A DNA stretch of 64,000 nt from Actinomadura sp. K4S16 (GTDB lineage: Bacteria; Actinomycetota; Actinomycetes; Streptosporangiales; Streptosporangiaceae): positions 463,093-527,092 of the forward strand of contig NZ_BDDE01000011.1 in the NCBI RefSeq assembly GCF_008327685.1, given 5' to 3'. Of the stretch, positions 11,358 to 19,710 are shown piece after piece. The notes under the pieces are model-generated. The model saw only the letters and a list, made by a program, of their open reading frames with translations, had not been told where the DNA came from and did not search any database. Position numbers and translations under genes: made by a program. Numbering within the stretch: position 1 is the stretch's first letter; each line of letters opens with the position of its first letter.

Positions 11358-11783
11358 GTGAAGTACATGCTCATGCTGTACGCGTCGCAGCGGGACTACG
11401 ACGAGATGGCGGGCAAGGTGCCCCAGGAGGAGGCCGTCTGGTCCGCCGAGGACCTCGCCGCGATGCACGCGTTCATGGAGAAGTTCAACCAGGACCTGGT
11501 CGAGTCCGGGGAGTTCGTGGACGCCCAGGGCCTGGACGCGCCCGTCCACGCCCGCCGGTTCCACAGCGGGGAGGAAGGGGGAGCGCCGACCGTGACCGAC
11601 GGGCCCTTCCCCGAGACCGCGGAGGTGCTCGCCGGGTACACCGTCATCGAGTGCGACGGCTTCGACCGCGCCTCGGAGATCGCCGCCCGGCTCGCGCGCT
11701 GCCCGGTCCCGGAGGCGGCGCGGGCCCGGTCGTACGCGGACCTGCGGCCGATCGTCGACGGGCGCGCCGACCTGGAGCCGTGA
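11358..11783 (+). CDS. YCII/DGPF-domain protein
   Basis: A 141-residue YCII-related protein: KYMLMLYAS at the start and TVTDGPFPETAEVLAGYTVIEC with the family's DGPF signature. It starts with GTG at 11358, after an AAGGGGA ribosome site. The gene overlaps the following sigma-factor gene by 4 bp (GTGA). DGPF proteins are a constant companion of ECF42 sigma factors and are presumed to take part in their signalling or output, although the mechanism is not established. Confidence 0.92.
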   Translation: MKYMLMLYASQRDYDEMAGKVPQEEAVWSAEDLAAMHAFMEKFNQDLVESGEFVDAQGLDAPVHARRFHSGEEGGAPTVTDGPFPETAEVLAGYTVIECDGFDRASEIAARLARCPVPEAARARSYADLRPIVDGRADLEP

Positions 11784-13033
11784 CCGCGCCGCCGGAGGGG
11801 GCCTGGGACCTGCTGCGCCCGCTGGCGCCGCAGGTCCTCGGCGCGCTGGTCCGCCGGTACGGGCACTTCGACACCGCTGAGGACGCCGTTCAGGAGGCGT
11901 TGATGGCCGCGGCGTCGCAGTGGCCGGAGCAGGGGGTCCCGGCCGATCCGCGCGCCTGGCTGATCACGGTGGCGGCCCGCCGCCTGACCGACCTGCTGCG
12001 CGCCGAGCAGGCGCGCCGCCGCCGTGAGGACGCCCTGGCCGCCTGGACGCCGCCGGACGCCTGGCTCGCCCCCGCCGCCGACCGCCCGCCGCCGGGCGGC
12101 GACGACACCCTGATCCTGCTGTTCATGTGCTGCCACCCGGTCCTGTCGCCGGACCTGCGGATCGCGCTCACCCTCCGCTCGGTCGGCGGCCTGACCACGG
12201 CCGAGATCGCCCGCGCGTTCTTCGTCCCCGAGTCGACCATGGGGCAGCGCGTCAGCCGCGCGAAGCGGCGCGTGCGCGACAGCGGCGTCCCGTTCCGGAT
12301 GCCCGCCGCGGACGAGCGTCCCGGACGGGTCGCCGCAGTCCTGCGCGTCCTCTACCTGATCTTCACCGAGGGCTATGCGAGCACGGCCGGGCGGCACCTG
12401 TACCGGGGCGAACTGGCGACCGAGGCGATCCGGCTGGCCAGGATCGCGCACCGGCTGCTGCCCGGCGACGCCGAGGCGGCGGGGCTGCTCGCGCTCATGC
12501 TGCTCACCGACGCGCGCCGGCCCGCCCGCACGGACCCGGCCGGCGACCTCGTCCCGCTCGCCGAGCAGGACCGGAACCTGTGGAACGCCGGGTACATCGC
12601 CGAGGGCACCGCGCTGCTCGCGGAGACGCTGCCGCGCGGGCCCGCCGGCCCCTACCAGGTGCAGGCCGCGATCGCCGCACTGCACGACGAGGCCCCGACC
12701 GCGCGGGAGACCGACTGGCCGCAGATCGCCGCCCTCTACGAGGTGCTGCTGGAGCTGGAGCCCAACCCGATGGCGGCGCTCAACCACGCCGTGGCCGTGG
12801 CGATGGCCCGCGGGCCGGCCGCCGGGCTCGCCCTGCTGGAGGACCTGCGGGCCGACAAGCGGATCGCCGGGCATCACCGCCTGCACGCCGTCCGCGCCCA
12901 TCTGCTGGAGATGTCGGGCGACACCGCCGCCGCGCGTGCGTGCTACCTCGCGGCGGCCGAGGCCACCCGCAGCCTCACCGAGCGCCGCTACCTCAACGCC
13001 CGCGCCGCCCGCCTGACGGACACACCCGGCTGA
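11780..13033 (+). CDS. ECF42-group RNA polymerase sigma factor
   Basis: A 417-residue extracytoplasmic-function sigma factor. Region 2 (HFDTAEDAVQEALMAAASQWP, then PRAWLITVAARRLTDLLR) and region 4 (LTTAEIARAFFVPESTMGQRVSRAKRRV) are followed by a long C-terminal extension of about 200 residues, rich in helical repeats (ALYEVLLELEPNPMAALNHAVAVAMA), as in ECF42. That extension is required for activity in studied members and replaces an anti-sigma factor. It is coupled to the DGPF gene by stop/start overlap. Known ECF42 regulons are the linked DGPF genes themselves. Confidence 0.93.
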   Translation: MTAPPEGAWDLLRPLAPQVLGALVRRYGHFDTAEDAVQEALMAAASQWPEQGVPADPRAWLITVAARRLTDLLRAEQARRRREDALAAWTPPDAWLAPAADRPPPGGDDTLILLFMCCHPVLSPDLRIALTLRSVGGLTTAEIARAFFVPESTMGQRVSRAKRRVRDSGVPFRMPAADERPGRVAAVLRVLYLIFTEGYASTAGRHLYRGELATEAIRLARIAHRLLPGDAEAAGLLALMLLTDARRPARTDPAGDLVPLAEQDRNLWNAGYIAEGTALLAETLPRGPAGPYQVQAAIAALHDEAPTARETDWPQIAALYEVLLELEPNPMAALNHAVAVAMARGPAAGLALLEDLRADKRIAGHHRLHAVRAHLLEMSGDTAAARACYLAAAEATRSLTERRYLNARAARLTDTPG

Positions 13034-13109
13034 CGGGCGCGGTGCGGGTCCTGCCGAGCGCGGCGCGGGAGAGGCCCTCGACGCAGCGCGTGATCGGCGT
13101 CCCGGGGCT

Positions 13110-13574
13110 TCAGGCAGGTGACGAGCCCCGAAGGCGGGTCACCACCTGCGGGGGCAGGTGCCGCGCGAGCTCCTCGAGGAGGCTCACGGTCTCGGCGACC
13201 CGCTGCGGGTCGTCGGTGTCCAGGGCCACCGCGAGCGCCGCGGCGATGGAGCCGGCCCTGACCTCCTCCACCCTGGCGGAGGGCCGGGACGCGGGGTGGA
13301 TGCGGACCCGCCGCCGGTCGTCGGGATCGGGCTCGGTGTCGACGGCGCCCACGCCGCGAAGCCGGGCGACCGCCGCCGACACCGCGCTCTGCGGAAGACC
13401 GGTACGCGCGGCGATCTCTCCGACGGCGCTGCCGGGGTGTGCGCGCACGTCGCTCGCGACGATCAGGACGGTGCGGACGCTGGTGGAGTGCCGGCCGATG
13501 CCCTCGGTGGGCAGGGCCTCCTCGCCGATCTTCATCAGGGTCCGCCCCAGCAGGAAAAGCTCGACTCCGTCCAT
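13110..13574 (-). CDS. MarR-family transcriptional regulator
   Basis: A 154-residue protein with winged helix-turn-helix: VRTVLIVASDVRAHPGSAVGEIAARTGLPQ, then SAVSAAVARLRGVGAVDTEPDPDDRRRVRI, where the DDRR wing is typical of MarR. The C-terminal helices would form the dimer interface. It is read divergently from the alpha/beta hydrolase gene at 13684, and a near-perfect palindrome lies between the two starts. It probably represses itself and the hydrolase until a ligand is bound. Confidence 0.88.
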   Translation of the reverse strand: MDGVELFLLGRTLMKIGEEALPTEGIGRHSTSVRTVLIVASDVRAHPGSAVGEIAARTGLPQSAVSAAVARLRGVGAVDTEPDPDDRRRVRIHPASRPSARVEEVRAGSIAAALAVALDTDDPQRVAETVSLLEELARHLPPQVVTRLRGSSPA

Positions 13575-13595
13575 GCGGCCAACTTACATCGAACC

Positions 13596-13619
13596 TGATA
13601 CATCAATCTTGATGTATCA
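13596..13619. promoter_or_regulatory. Palindromic operator between MarR and hydrolase genes
   Basis: Perfect 11-bp arms (TGATACATCAA and its reverse complement) flank a 2-nt centre in an AT-rich patch between divergent genes. A related half-site pattern (ACATCGAACCTGAT, AAGTTTGATG) continues on both sides. Spacing and symmetry suit a MarR dimer. Confidence 0.75.
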
Positions 13620-13683
13620 AGTTTGATGCTTTATGGTTGGCCTCACCCGGGCGGAGACGCCCGCCCGACCGAGAGGACTCCCG

Positions 13684-14532
13684 ATGGCCACCGCCACGAC
13701 ACCGCCCGCCGCGACGGGCATGCTCCGGACCGACGGCGCCCGGATCCACTACGAGGTGCGCGGCACCGGCCCGATGCTGCTGATCTCCCAGAGCGGCGAG
13801 GGGGACGCCGGGCGCAGCGCGGACCTGGTCGACCGGCTCGTCGCCGACTACACCGTGGTGACCTACGACCGCCGCGGCCTGTCGCGCAGCGTGCTGGACG
13901 ACCCGTCCCGGGGAGCGAGCCTGGCCGACCACGCCGACGACGTCCACCGCCTGCTGGCCGGACTGACGGACGAACCGGCGCTCATGCTGGGGTGCAGCCT
14001 GGGCGCATCCATCGGGTTCCACGTGGCCGTGGACCACCCCGGCCAGATCGGCACGCTCGTCGCCCACGAACCCGTCACCCCGCGGCTGCTGCCCGCCGAC
14101 CAGCGGGCATGCCATGAGCGGGAACTGGCGCACATCCAGGAGGTCCACCGCCGCGACGGGCTGGCCGCCACGTTCGAGCTGATCGCCGGTGTGCTGGGCA
14201 TCGACCCCGCCGCGCCCGACGCCGAGCCCGGCGTCACCCGCGCGCCCATGACGCCCCAGCGGGCGCGCAACTTCGACTTCTTCGTCGAGCACGACTTCAC
14301 CGCGGTCATCGACGACACCCTCGACGTCGCCGCGCTGGCCGGCGTCTCGACCCGGATCGTCCCGGCCGTGGGGCGCACGACTCCGCGCACCGTCTTCGAC
14401 AACGAGTGCGCCTTCGCGCTGGCCGCCCTGCTCGGCACGGAGCCGCACGAGTTCCCCGGCGGCCACAACGGCAACACCACCCACCCCCGCGCTTATGCCG
14501 CGGCCCTGCGTGCGGCCCTCAACGTCCGCTGA
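13684..14532 (+). CDS. Alpha/beta-fold hydrolase
   Basis: A 282-residue hydrolase. The oxyanion loop region reads IHYEVRGTGPMLLISQSGEG, the nucleophile elbow is GCSLGAS (Ser in G-x-S-x-G), and the catalytic His lies in FPGGHNGNTTHP near the C-terminus. It may act on esters or epoxides; the substrate cannot be predicted. The ATG at 13684 has a GAGAGGA ribosome site. It is divergent from the MarR gene and shares its operator region, consistent with ligand-induced expression. Confidence 0.86.
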   Translation: MATATTPPAATGMLRTDGARIHYEVRGTGPMLLISQSGEGDAGRSADLVDRLVADYTVVTYDRRGLSRSVLDDPSRGASLADHADDVHRLLAGLTDEPALMLGCSLGASIGFHVAVDHPGQIGTLVAHEPVTPRLLPADQRACHERELAHIQEVHRRDGLAATFELIAGVLGIDPAAPDAEPGVTRAPMTPQRARNFDFFVEHDFTAVIDDTLDVAALAGVSTRIVPAVGRTTPRTVFDNECAFALAALLGTEPHEFPGGHNGNTTHPRAYAAALRAALNVR

Positions 14533-14546
14533 TGGGCGGGACGGGG

Positions 14547-15164
14547 TCAGGGTGCCGGTGCGGCCGTCAGGGCGCCTGCTCGGGCGGCGGCGCAGGCGGC
14601 CGCGGCGGCACGGTCGGCGGCCTGCCCGCCGATCGGCTCGCCGGTGATGAACAGCCGGTAGTACAGCGGCGCGACGGCCGACCGGACGACCTCGACCGGG
14701 TCCGTGGCCGCGGGGACCTCGCCGCGCTCGACGGCCCGCCGGACGATGACGGCGGCCTGCTCGTGGCGGTGCGCGAAGAACGCGTGCAGGGAGCGGGCGG
14801 CGTCGCCGCTCTGCGCGGCGGCCAGCACGAACGCGCGGGCGATCGGACCCTCGACGGGGTCGGCGAAGTTCTCCGCGACGAGCCGGACGAGGCCCCGCAG
14901 ATCACCCGCGAGGGACCCGGTGTCGGGGATCGGCCAGGGCTCGGCGGCGGCGAGGTCGAGGGCGTCGGCGATGAGGCCGTCGGCGCTCCCCCAGCGCCGG
15001 TAGACGGTGGTCTTGTGCACGCCGGAGCGGGCCGCCACCCCTTCGACGGTGAGCCCCTGGTAGCCGCGCTCGGACAGCTCGGCGAGCGTCGCCCCGCGGA
15101 CGGCGTCGCGCACCCGCGCGGTGCGTCCGCCGGGGCGGACGGTCCCGGGTCCGGGCGCGGTCAC
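14547..15164 (-). CDS. TetR-family transcriptional regulator
   Basis: A 205-residue regulator with GTG start at 15164 (VTAPGPGTVRPGGRTARVRDAV). The helix-turn-helix is ATLAELSERGYQGLTVEGVAARS, then GVHKTTVYRRWGSADGLIADAL. A nearby ATG upstream is out of frame and soon stops. It is divergent from the virginiamycin B lyase-like gene at 15280, with a palindrome between them, so it is likely to control that gene and perhaps the MFS gene beyond it. The C-terminal ligand domain has the pattern of the TetR_C_11/AcrR-like groups. Confidence 0.9.
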   Translation of the reverse strand: MTAPGPGTVRPGGRTARVRDAVRGATLAELSERGYQGLTVEGVAARSGVHKTTVYRRWGSADGLIADALDLAAAEPWPIPDTGSLAGDLRGLVRLVAENFADPVEGPIARAFVLAAAQSGDAARSLHAFFAHRHEQAAVIVRRAVERGEVPAATDPVEVVRSAVAPLYYRLFITGEPIGGQAADRAAAAACAAARAGALTAAPAP

Positions 15165-15207
15165 CGCGCGGTCCGGCGGTCCCGGCTGGTCTCCATGATC
15201 CCGATCG

Positions 15208-15229
15208 TAACGCAACTCATGTTGCGTTA
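15208..15229. promoter_or_regulatory. Palindromic operator between TetR and lyase genes
   Basis: Perfect 9-bp arms, TAACGCAAC and its reverse complement, with spacer TCAT. It lies 44 nt upstream of the TetR start and 51 nt upstream of the lyase-like gene, so one repressor dimer could cover both promoters. Confidence 0.72.
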
Positions 15230-15279
15230 ACTTCGTCTCCGGACGGAAACAGCAGTGGAGGGACGAGGGGGGACCATTC

Positions 15280-16170
15280 ATGTCAGAGGGTTCACACACC
15301 ACGATGAAGCAGTTCACGGTGTCCGGCCCGGACGCGGGACCGTACGGCGTCACCGCGGGACCGGACGGCGCGCTGTGGTGCACGCTCGTCCACGAGGGCC
15401 GGATCGCCCGGATGACGCCGGACGGGGACCTCACCGTCCACGGGCCCGTCCCCGCCGGACCGATGATCATCACGGCGGGCCCGGACGGCGCGCTGTGGTT
15501 CACCGCGTTCCACGGCCACCCGATCGGCCGGATCACCACCGCGGGCGAGGTCACGCGGTTCGCCGTGCCCGAGGGTTGGGGGCCGTGCGGCATCGCGGCC
15601 GGGCCGGACGGCGCGCTGTGGTTCACCCGCATGCACGCCGGCGGCATCGGCCGGATCACCGTGGACGGCCAGGTCAGTGCCTTTCCGGTGCCGGGAGAGG
15701 GCACGATGCCCTCGATGATCGCGGCGGGCCCGGACGAGGCCCTGTGGTTCACCCTCAACCAGGGCAACGCCATCGGACGGATCACACTGGACGGGGAGGT
15801 CGCCGTCCACCCGCTGCCCACCGAGGGCTCCGCACCGGTCGGCATCACCGCCGGGCCGGACGGCGCGCTCTGGTTCACCGGCATCGGCGCCGGGCACATC
15901 GGGCAGATCACCACGGACGGGAAGGTGACCGAGTACCCGCTGCCCGACCGGGCCGCACGCCCGCACGCCATCGTCGCCGGGCCGGACGACGCCCTGTGGT
16001 TCACCGAGTGGGGCACCGCCCACGTCGGCCGCATCGGCTCCGACGGCCGCGTCGACGAGCACCCGCTGCCGACGCCCGGATCCGAGCCGCACGGCATCGC
16101 GGTCGGCCCCGACGGCGCCCTGTGGGTGGCGCTGGAGACCGGCGCGCTCGCCCGCGTCGCCGTCGCCTGA
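15280..16170 (+). CDS. vgb: Virginiamycin B lyase-like seven-bladed propeller protein
   Basis: A 296-residue beta-propeller built from repeats of AGPDGALWFT followed by IGRIT. This is the fold and length of Vgb (streptogramin B lyase), which linearises type B streptogramins by a beta-elimination needing Mg2+. The known catalytic residues H228, E268, H270 and E284 correspond here to His229 (PHAI), Glu269 and His271 (EPHGIAV) and probably Glu286, so the active site appears intact. The divergent TetR gene and the drug exporter 63 bp downstream make an inducible streptogramin-resistance unit plausible. Other propeller hydrolases share the repeat, so the substrate is not proven. Confidence 0.82.
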   Translation: MSEGSHTTMKQFTVSGPDAGPYGVTAGPDGALWCTLVHEGRIARMTPDGDLTVHGPVPAGPMIITAGPDGALWFTAFHGHPIGRITTAGEVTRFAVPEGWGPCGIAAGPDGALWFTRMHAGGIGRITVDGQVSAFPVPGEGTMPSMIAAGPDEALWFTLNQGNAIGRITLDGEVAVHPLPTEGSAPVGITAGPDGALWFTGIGAGHIGQITTDGKVTEYPLPDRAARPHAIVAGPDDALWFTEWGTAHVGRIGSDGRVDEHPLPTPGSEPHGIAVGPDGALWVALETGALARVAVA

Positions 16171-16233
16171 CGCGCCCCTCGGGAACGGCACGGTTCGAGC
16201 CGCGCCGAAACGTCCGGGGGCGACCGTGGCGGT

Positions 16234-17628
16234 ATGGATTCCACCACGCAAGCCACCGGGGTCCCCTGCGCCGCGGAGGCCGGCCCCGAGCCCCGGCGCG
16301 GCGCGATGCTCGCGATCCTGTGCGCCGGGATGTTCCTGGTGCTGCTGGACGTGACGATCGTCAACGTCGCGCTCCCCGGCATCGGCCGGGCGCTCGGCAC
16401 CGGGCTGCCCGGGCTGCAGGGGGTCGTGGACGGGTACGCGGTCGCGATCGCCGGGCTGCTGCTGGGCGGCGGCGCCCTCGGCGACCGGATCGGGCACCGC
16501 CGGCTGACGCTCACCGGATTCGCGCTGTTCGGGCTGGCCTCGCTGGCCTGCGGGGCCGCGCCCGCCGCCGGCCCGCTCATCGCCGCACGCGTCGCGCAGG
16601 GAGCGGGCGCCGCGCTGCTGCTGCCCGGCAGCCTCGCCCTGATCACCGCGCTCTACTCGGGACGCGCCGAGCAGGCGCGCGCCCTCGGGGTGTGGGCGGG
16701 CATCTCGTCCACGGCGCTGCCGGCGGGGCCGCTGCTGGGCGGGCTGCTGGTCGACACGATCGGCTGGCGGTGGATCTTCCTGCTGAACGTGCCGATCACC
16801 GCGGCCGCGATCACCGGCGTCCTGGCGCTGGTCCGCGAGCCCGGGCGGCGGCGGGCGGCGGCCGCGCTGGACCGCGCCGGGATGGCGCTCGCACCGCTCA
16901 CCCTGGGCGGACTGGTCTGGACGGTCATCGCCGCGGGCCACGGCCACCGGGACGGCGCCGCCGTCGCCGCCGTCCTCACCCTGGCCGCGGGAGCGGCGTT
17001 CGTCCTGGCCGAGCGGCGCGCGGCGGCGCCGATGGTGCCGGGCGGGCTGCTGCGGGCCCCGGCGTTCCTGGGCGCCGGCGGGATCGCGCTCATCATGAAC
17101 CTGGTCACCAACGGGGTGCTGTTCGTGGCGACGCTGCGGCTGCAGCAGGCCGGGCACCGCTCCGCGCTGCTGGCCGGGGCGATGCTGCTGCCGATGGCCG
17201 CGCCGCTGGCGGTCCTGGCGCCGGTGAGCGGGCGCCTCACCGCCCGGTTCGGGACGCGGGTGCCGCTCGCCGCGGGCACCGCCGTCGCGGCGGCCGGGTG
17301 CCTGTCCCTTGTCGGCGCCGGCCCCGGCGGCGGCTACGCGGCGCTGCTCCCGGCGCTGCTCGGCATCGGGATCGGGGACGGCCTGGTCGTCACCGCCGTG
17401 GTCGCCGCCGCGATGCGCGCCGTCCCCCCGGAGCACGCCGGGCTGGCGGGCGGGTTCAACAACACCGCCCGGCAGGTCGGGACGGCGCTCGGCGTCGCGG
17501 TGTACGGGGCGGTCGCGGGGCCCGCGACCCATCCGGCGTTCGCCTCCGGCCTGCACGTCCTGGCCTGGGCGAGCGTGGCGCTGTGGCTGGCCGCGCTGGC
17601 CCTCACCCGCGTCGTCCCGGCCCGCTGA
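16234..17628 (+). CDS. MFS drug efflux transporter, DHA2 (14-TM) family
   Basis: A 464-residue EmrB/QacA-type transporter. The first helix has MFLVLLDVTIVNVALPGIG, motif A reads GGGALGDRIGHRRLTLTG, and the antiporter motif C region is ALPAGPLLGGLLVDTIGWRW. It should pump drugs outward using the proton gradient. It follows the lyase-like gene by 63 bp on the same strand, so cotranscription is likely; the likely combined effect is efflux plus degradation of a common toxic compound. It is not closely similar to the MFS transporter at 9641. Confidence 0.92.
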   Translation: MDSTTQATGVPCAAEAGPEPRRGAMLAILCAGMFLVLLDVTIVNVALPGIGRALGTGLPGLQGVVDGYAVAIAGLLLGGGALGDRIGHRRLTLTGFALFGLASLACGAAPAAGPLIAARVAQGAGAALLLPGSLALITALYSGRAEQARALGVWAGISSTALPAGPLLGGLLVDTIGWRWIFLLNVPITAAAITGVLALVREPGRRRAAAALDRAGMALAPLTLGGLVWTVIAAGHGHRDGAAVAAVLTLAAGAAFVLAERRAAAPMVPGGLLRAPAFLGAGGIALIMNLVTNGVLFVATLRLQQAGHRSALLAGAMLLPMAAPLAVLAPVSGRLTARFGTRVPLAAGTAVAAAGCLSLVGAGPGGGYAALLPALLGIGIGDGLVVTAVVAAAMRAVPPEHAGLAGGFNNTARQVGTALGVAVYGAVAGPATHPAFASGLHVLAWASVALWLAALALTRVVPAR

Positions 17629-17680
17629 CGGACCGAAAACCGGTTGGCAGGACCGGCCGCCCGGCCCTAGAACGGTCGGC

Positions 17681-18466
17681 ATGCTTCGCAAGTACCCCCG
17701 GACCCGGCACATCGCGGGATCCCGGCTCCAACCGGGCGACCACGATCTGGCCGCCGTGCCGTTCGAGTCGATCGCCGGGCGGTACCTGGTGGTGGAGGAG
17801 AAGCTCGACGGCGCCAACGCCGGCATCAGCTTCACCTCCGCCGGCGAGCTGCGGTTGCAGAGCCGCGGCCACTACCTGACCGGCGGGCCGCGCGAGCGCC
17901 AGTTCGGGCCGCTGAAGGCGTGGGCGGCGTCGGTCCAGCACGTCCTGCGCGAGCGCCTGCGGGACCGCTACGTCCTGTACGGCGAGTGGCTGTACGCCAA
18001 GCACACCGTCTTCTACGACGCGCTCCCCCACTACTTCTGCGAGTTCGACGTCCTCGACCAGGAGGACGGGACGTTCCTGTCGACCGAGGCGCGCCGCGAG
18101 CTGCTCGCCGGGACGCCGGTGGTGTCGGTGCCCGTCCTGCACGAGGGCCCGCTGCCGGATCTGGCCGCGCTGACGAGCCTCACCGGCCCCTCCACCTGCC
18201 GCACCCCGCGGTGGCGGGACGCGCTGCGCGCGGCGGCCGAGGCCGGCGGCGCCGACCCCGACCGCGTCGCCGCGGAGACCGACGCCTCCGAGGAGATGGA
18301 GGGCCTGTACATCAAGGTGGAGGAGGACGGGAGGACCGTCGACCGCTACAAGTGGGTCCGGCCGAGCTTCCTGAACGCGATCCTCGACTCCGGCACCCAC
18401 TGGCAGGACCGCCCCATCGTCGCCAACGGCCTGGCCGACCCGGAGGTGCTGTATGCAGGTGTTTGA
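17681..18466 (+). CDS. ATP-dependent RNA ligase family protein
   Basis: A 261-residue nucleotidyltransferase of the RNA ligase (Rnl2-like) family. Motif I is EEKLDGANAG, with the adenylated Lys41. Motif III-like YVLYGEWLYAKHTVFYD and FCEFDVLD follow, motif IV is EMEGLYIKVEEDG and motif V RYKWVRPSFL. It should join 3'-OH and 5'-phosphate RNA ends by way of ligase-AMP and RNA-AMP. Its last 14 bp overlap the HD-polynucleotide kinase gene, so the two form a sealing plus end-healing operon. It is short and lacks extra C-terminal domains. Confidence 0.9.
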   Translation: MLRKYPRTRHIAGSRLQPGDHDLAAVPFESIAGRYLVVEEKLDGANAGISFTSAGELRLQSRGHYLTGGPRERQFGPLKAWAASVQHVLRERLRDRYVLYGEWLYAKHTVFYDALPHYFCEFDVLDQEDGTFLSTEARRELLAGTPVVSVPVLHEGPLPDLAALTSLTGPSTCRTPRWRDALRAAAEAGGADPDRVAAETDASEEMEGLYIKVEEDGRTVDRYKWVRPSFLNAILDSGTHWQDRPIVANGLADPEVLYAGV

Positions 18467-19577
18467 GGAGCTCTGCCCGGCGCCGCCGCACTGGACCGTC
18501 CCGTGGGACCGGATCCGGGAGGCCTTCTCCTGGGTGCGCGACATGGCGGACGTCCCGCAGGACGCCGTCTACCACGGCGAAGGCGACGTCGAGACCCACA
18601 CCCGGATGGCGTGCGAGGCGCTGGCTTCGCTGCCGCAGTGGCGCGCGCGCCCGCCGCAGGAGCGGGTCCGGCTGTTCACCGCCGTGTTGATGCACGACAT
18701 CGCCAAGCCGCACTGCACCGCCCTCGACGACGACGGCCGCATCACCGCGCGCGGCCACTCCCGCCGCGGCGACCTCATGGTGCGGCGCATCCTGTGGGAG
18801 CTGGGCGCGCCGGTCGCCTGGCGCGAGCACGTCGCGGCGCTGATCCGCCACCACCAGGTCCCCTTCTGGGCGCTGGAGCGCCCCGACCTGCGGCAGATCG
18901 CGTTCCGCGTCAGCCTCCTGGCCCGCAACGACGACCTGGTGCTGCTGGCCTGCGCCGACATCCTCGGCCGGATCTGCCCCGACACCGAGGAGCTGCTGGA
19001 CAACGTCGCCCTGTACGGGGAGTACTGCGCCGAGCAGGGCTGCCTGGACGGACCGCGCGCGTTCCCCTCAGACCACGCGCGGTTCTGGTACTTCCGCAAG
19101 CCCGACCGCGATCCCGCCTACGCCGCCTACGACGACACGCGCTGCACCGTGACCGTCCTGTCCGGGCTGCCGGGCGCCGGAAAAGACCACTGGATCGCCG
19201 CCCACCGCCCGGACGTGCCCGTCGTCAGCCTCGACCGGCTCCGCGCCGAGATGGGCGTCGACCCGGCCGGCGACCAGCGCGCCGTGGCGGCCGCCGCGCA
19301 CGAGCTGGCCCGCGGGCACCTGCGCGCCGGGCGGTCGTTCGTGTGGAACGCCACCAACGTGTCCCGGCAGCAGCGCGAGCTGTGCACCGGCCTCATCGCC
19401 GGCTACCGGGGGCGGGTCGAGGTCGTCGCGCTGGAGGCGCCGCCGCGGGTGCTGCGGGACCGCAACCGGGCCCGCACCTCCCCCGTCCCGGACCCGGTCA
19501 TCGACCGGCTCGTGCGCCGGTGGGAGACCCCCGATCCGACCGAGGCGCACCGCGTCGACTGGCTCACCACGGCGTGA
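18453..19577 (+). CDS. HD-Pnk: HD phosphohydrolase fused to polynucleotide kinase
   Basis: A 374-residue end-healing enzyme in two parts. The N-terminal HD domain (about 1-210) has VETHTRMACEAL, H81-D82 in VLMHDIAKPH, GHSRRGDLM and IRHHQVPF as metal ligands; in characterised HD-Pnk it removes 2',3'-cyclic or terminal phosphates. The C-terminal P-loop kinase (about 230-374) has GLPGAGKDHW, WNATNVSRQQRE and a lid with RNRAR, and would phosphorylate 5'-OH ends. The P-loop has Asp after Lys244 where Ser/Thr is usual. The overlap with the ligase gene implies a self-contained RNA repair pathway for nuclease-cut RNA. Confidence 0.9.
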   Translation: MQVFEELCPAPPHWTVPWDRIREAFSWVRDMADVPQDAVYHGEGDVETHTRMACEALASLPQWRARPPQERVRLFTAVLMHDIAKPHCTALDDDGRITARGHSRRGDLMVRRILWELGAPVAWREHVAALIRHHQVPFWALERPDLRQIAFRVSLLARNDDLVLLACADILGRICPDTEELLDNVALYGEYCAEQGCLDGPRAFPSDHARFWYFRKPDRDPAYAAYDDTRCTVTVLSGLPGAGKDHWIAAHRPDVPVVSLDRLRAEMGVDPAGDQRAVAAAAHELARGHLRAGRSFVWNATNVSRQQRELCTGLIAGYRGRVEVVALEAPPRVLRDRNRARTSPVPDPVIDRLVRRWETPDPTEAHRVDWLTTA

Positions 19578-19644
19578 GCCGCTGACCGGGCACGCCGGTC
19601 AGGCCCGGACCCCGCCCGCTCACCGCGTGTCGGGACGCGGCCAC

Positions 19645-19668
19645 GTTTAGCCCATGCGCACAGGGAAC
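19645..19668 (+). promoter_or_regulatory. Possible sigma-B/F-type stress promoter
   Basis: GTTT, a 14-nt spacer and GGGAAC match the actinobacterial general-stress sigma consensus (GTTT-N14-16-GGGTAT) in all but the last positions. It lies 43 nt upstream of the Holin-X gene. Such promoters often drive Holin-X/DUF3618 genes; activity here is inferred. Confidence 0.4.
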
Positions 19669-19710
19669 GCCCATTTCCAGGGTTCGAACACGTGGAGGGG
19701 GCCTGGAGGC

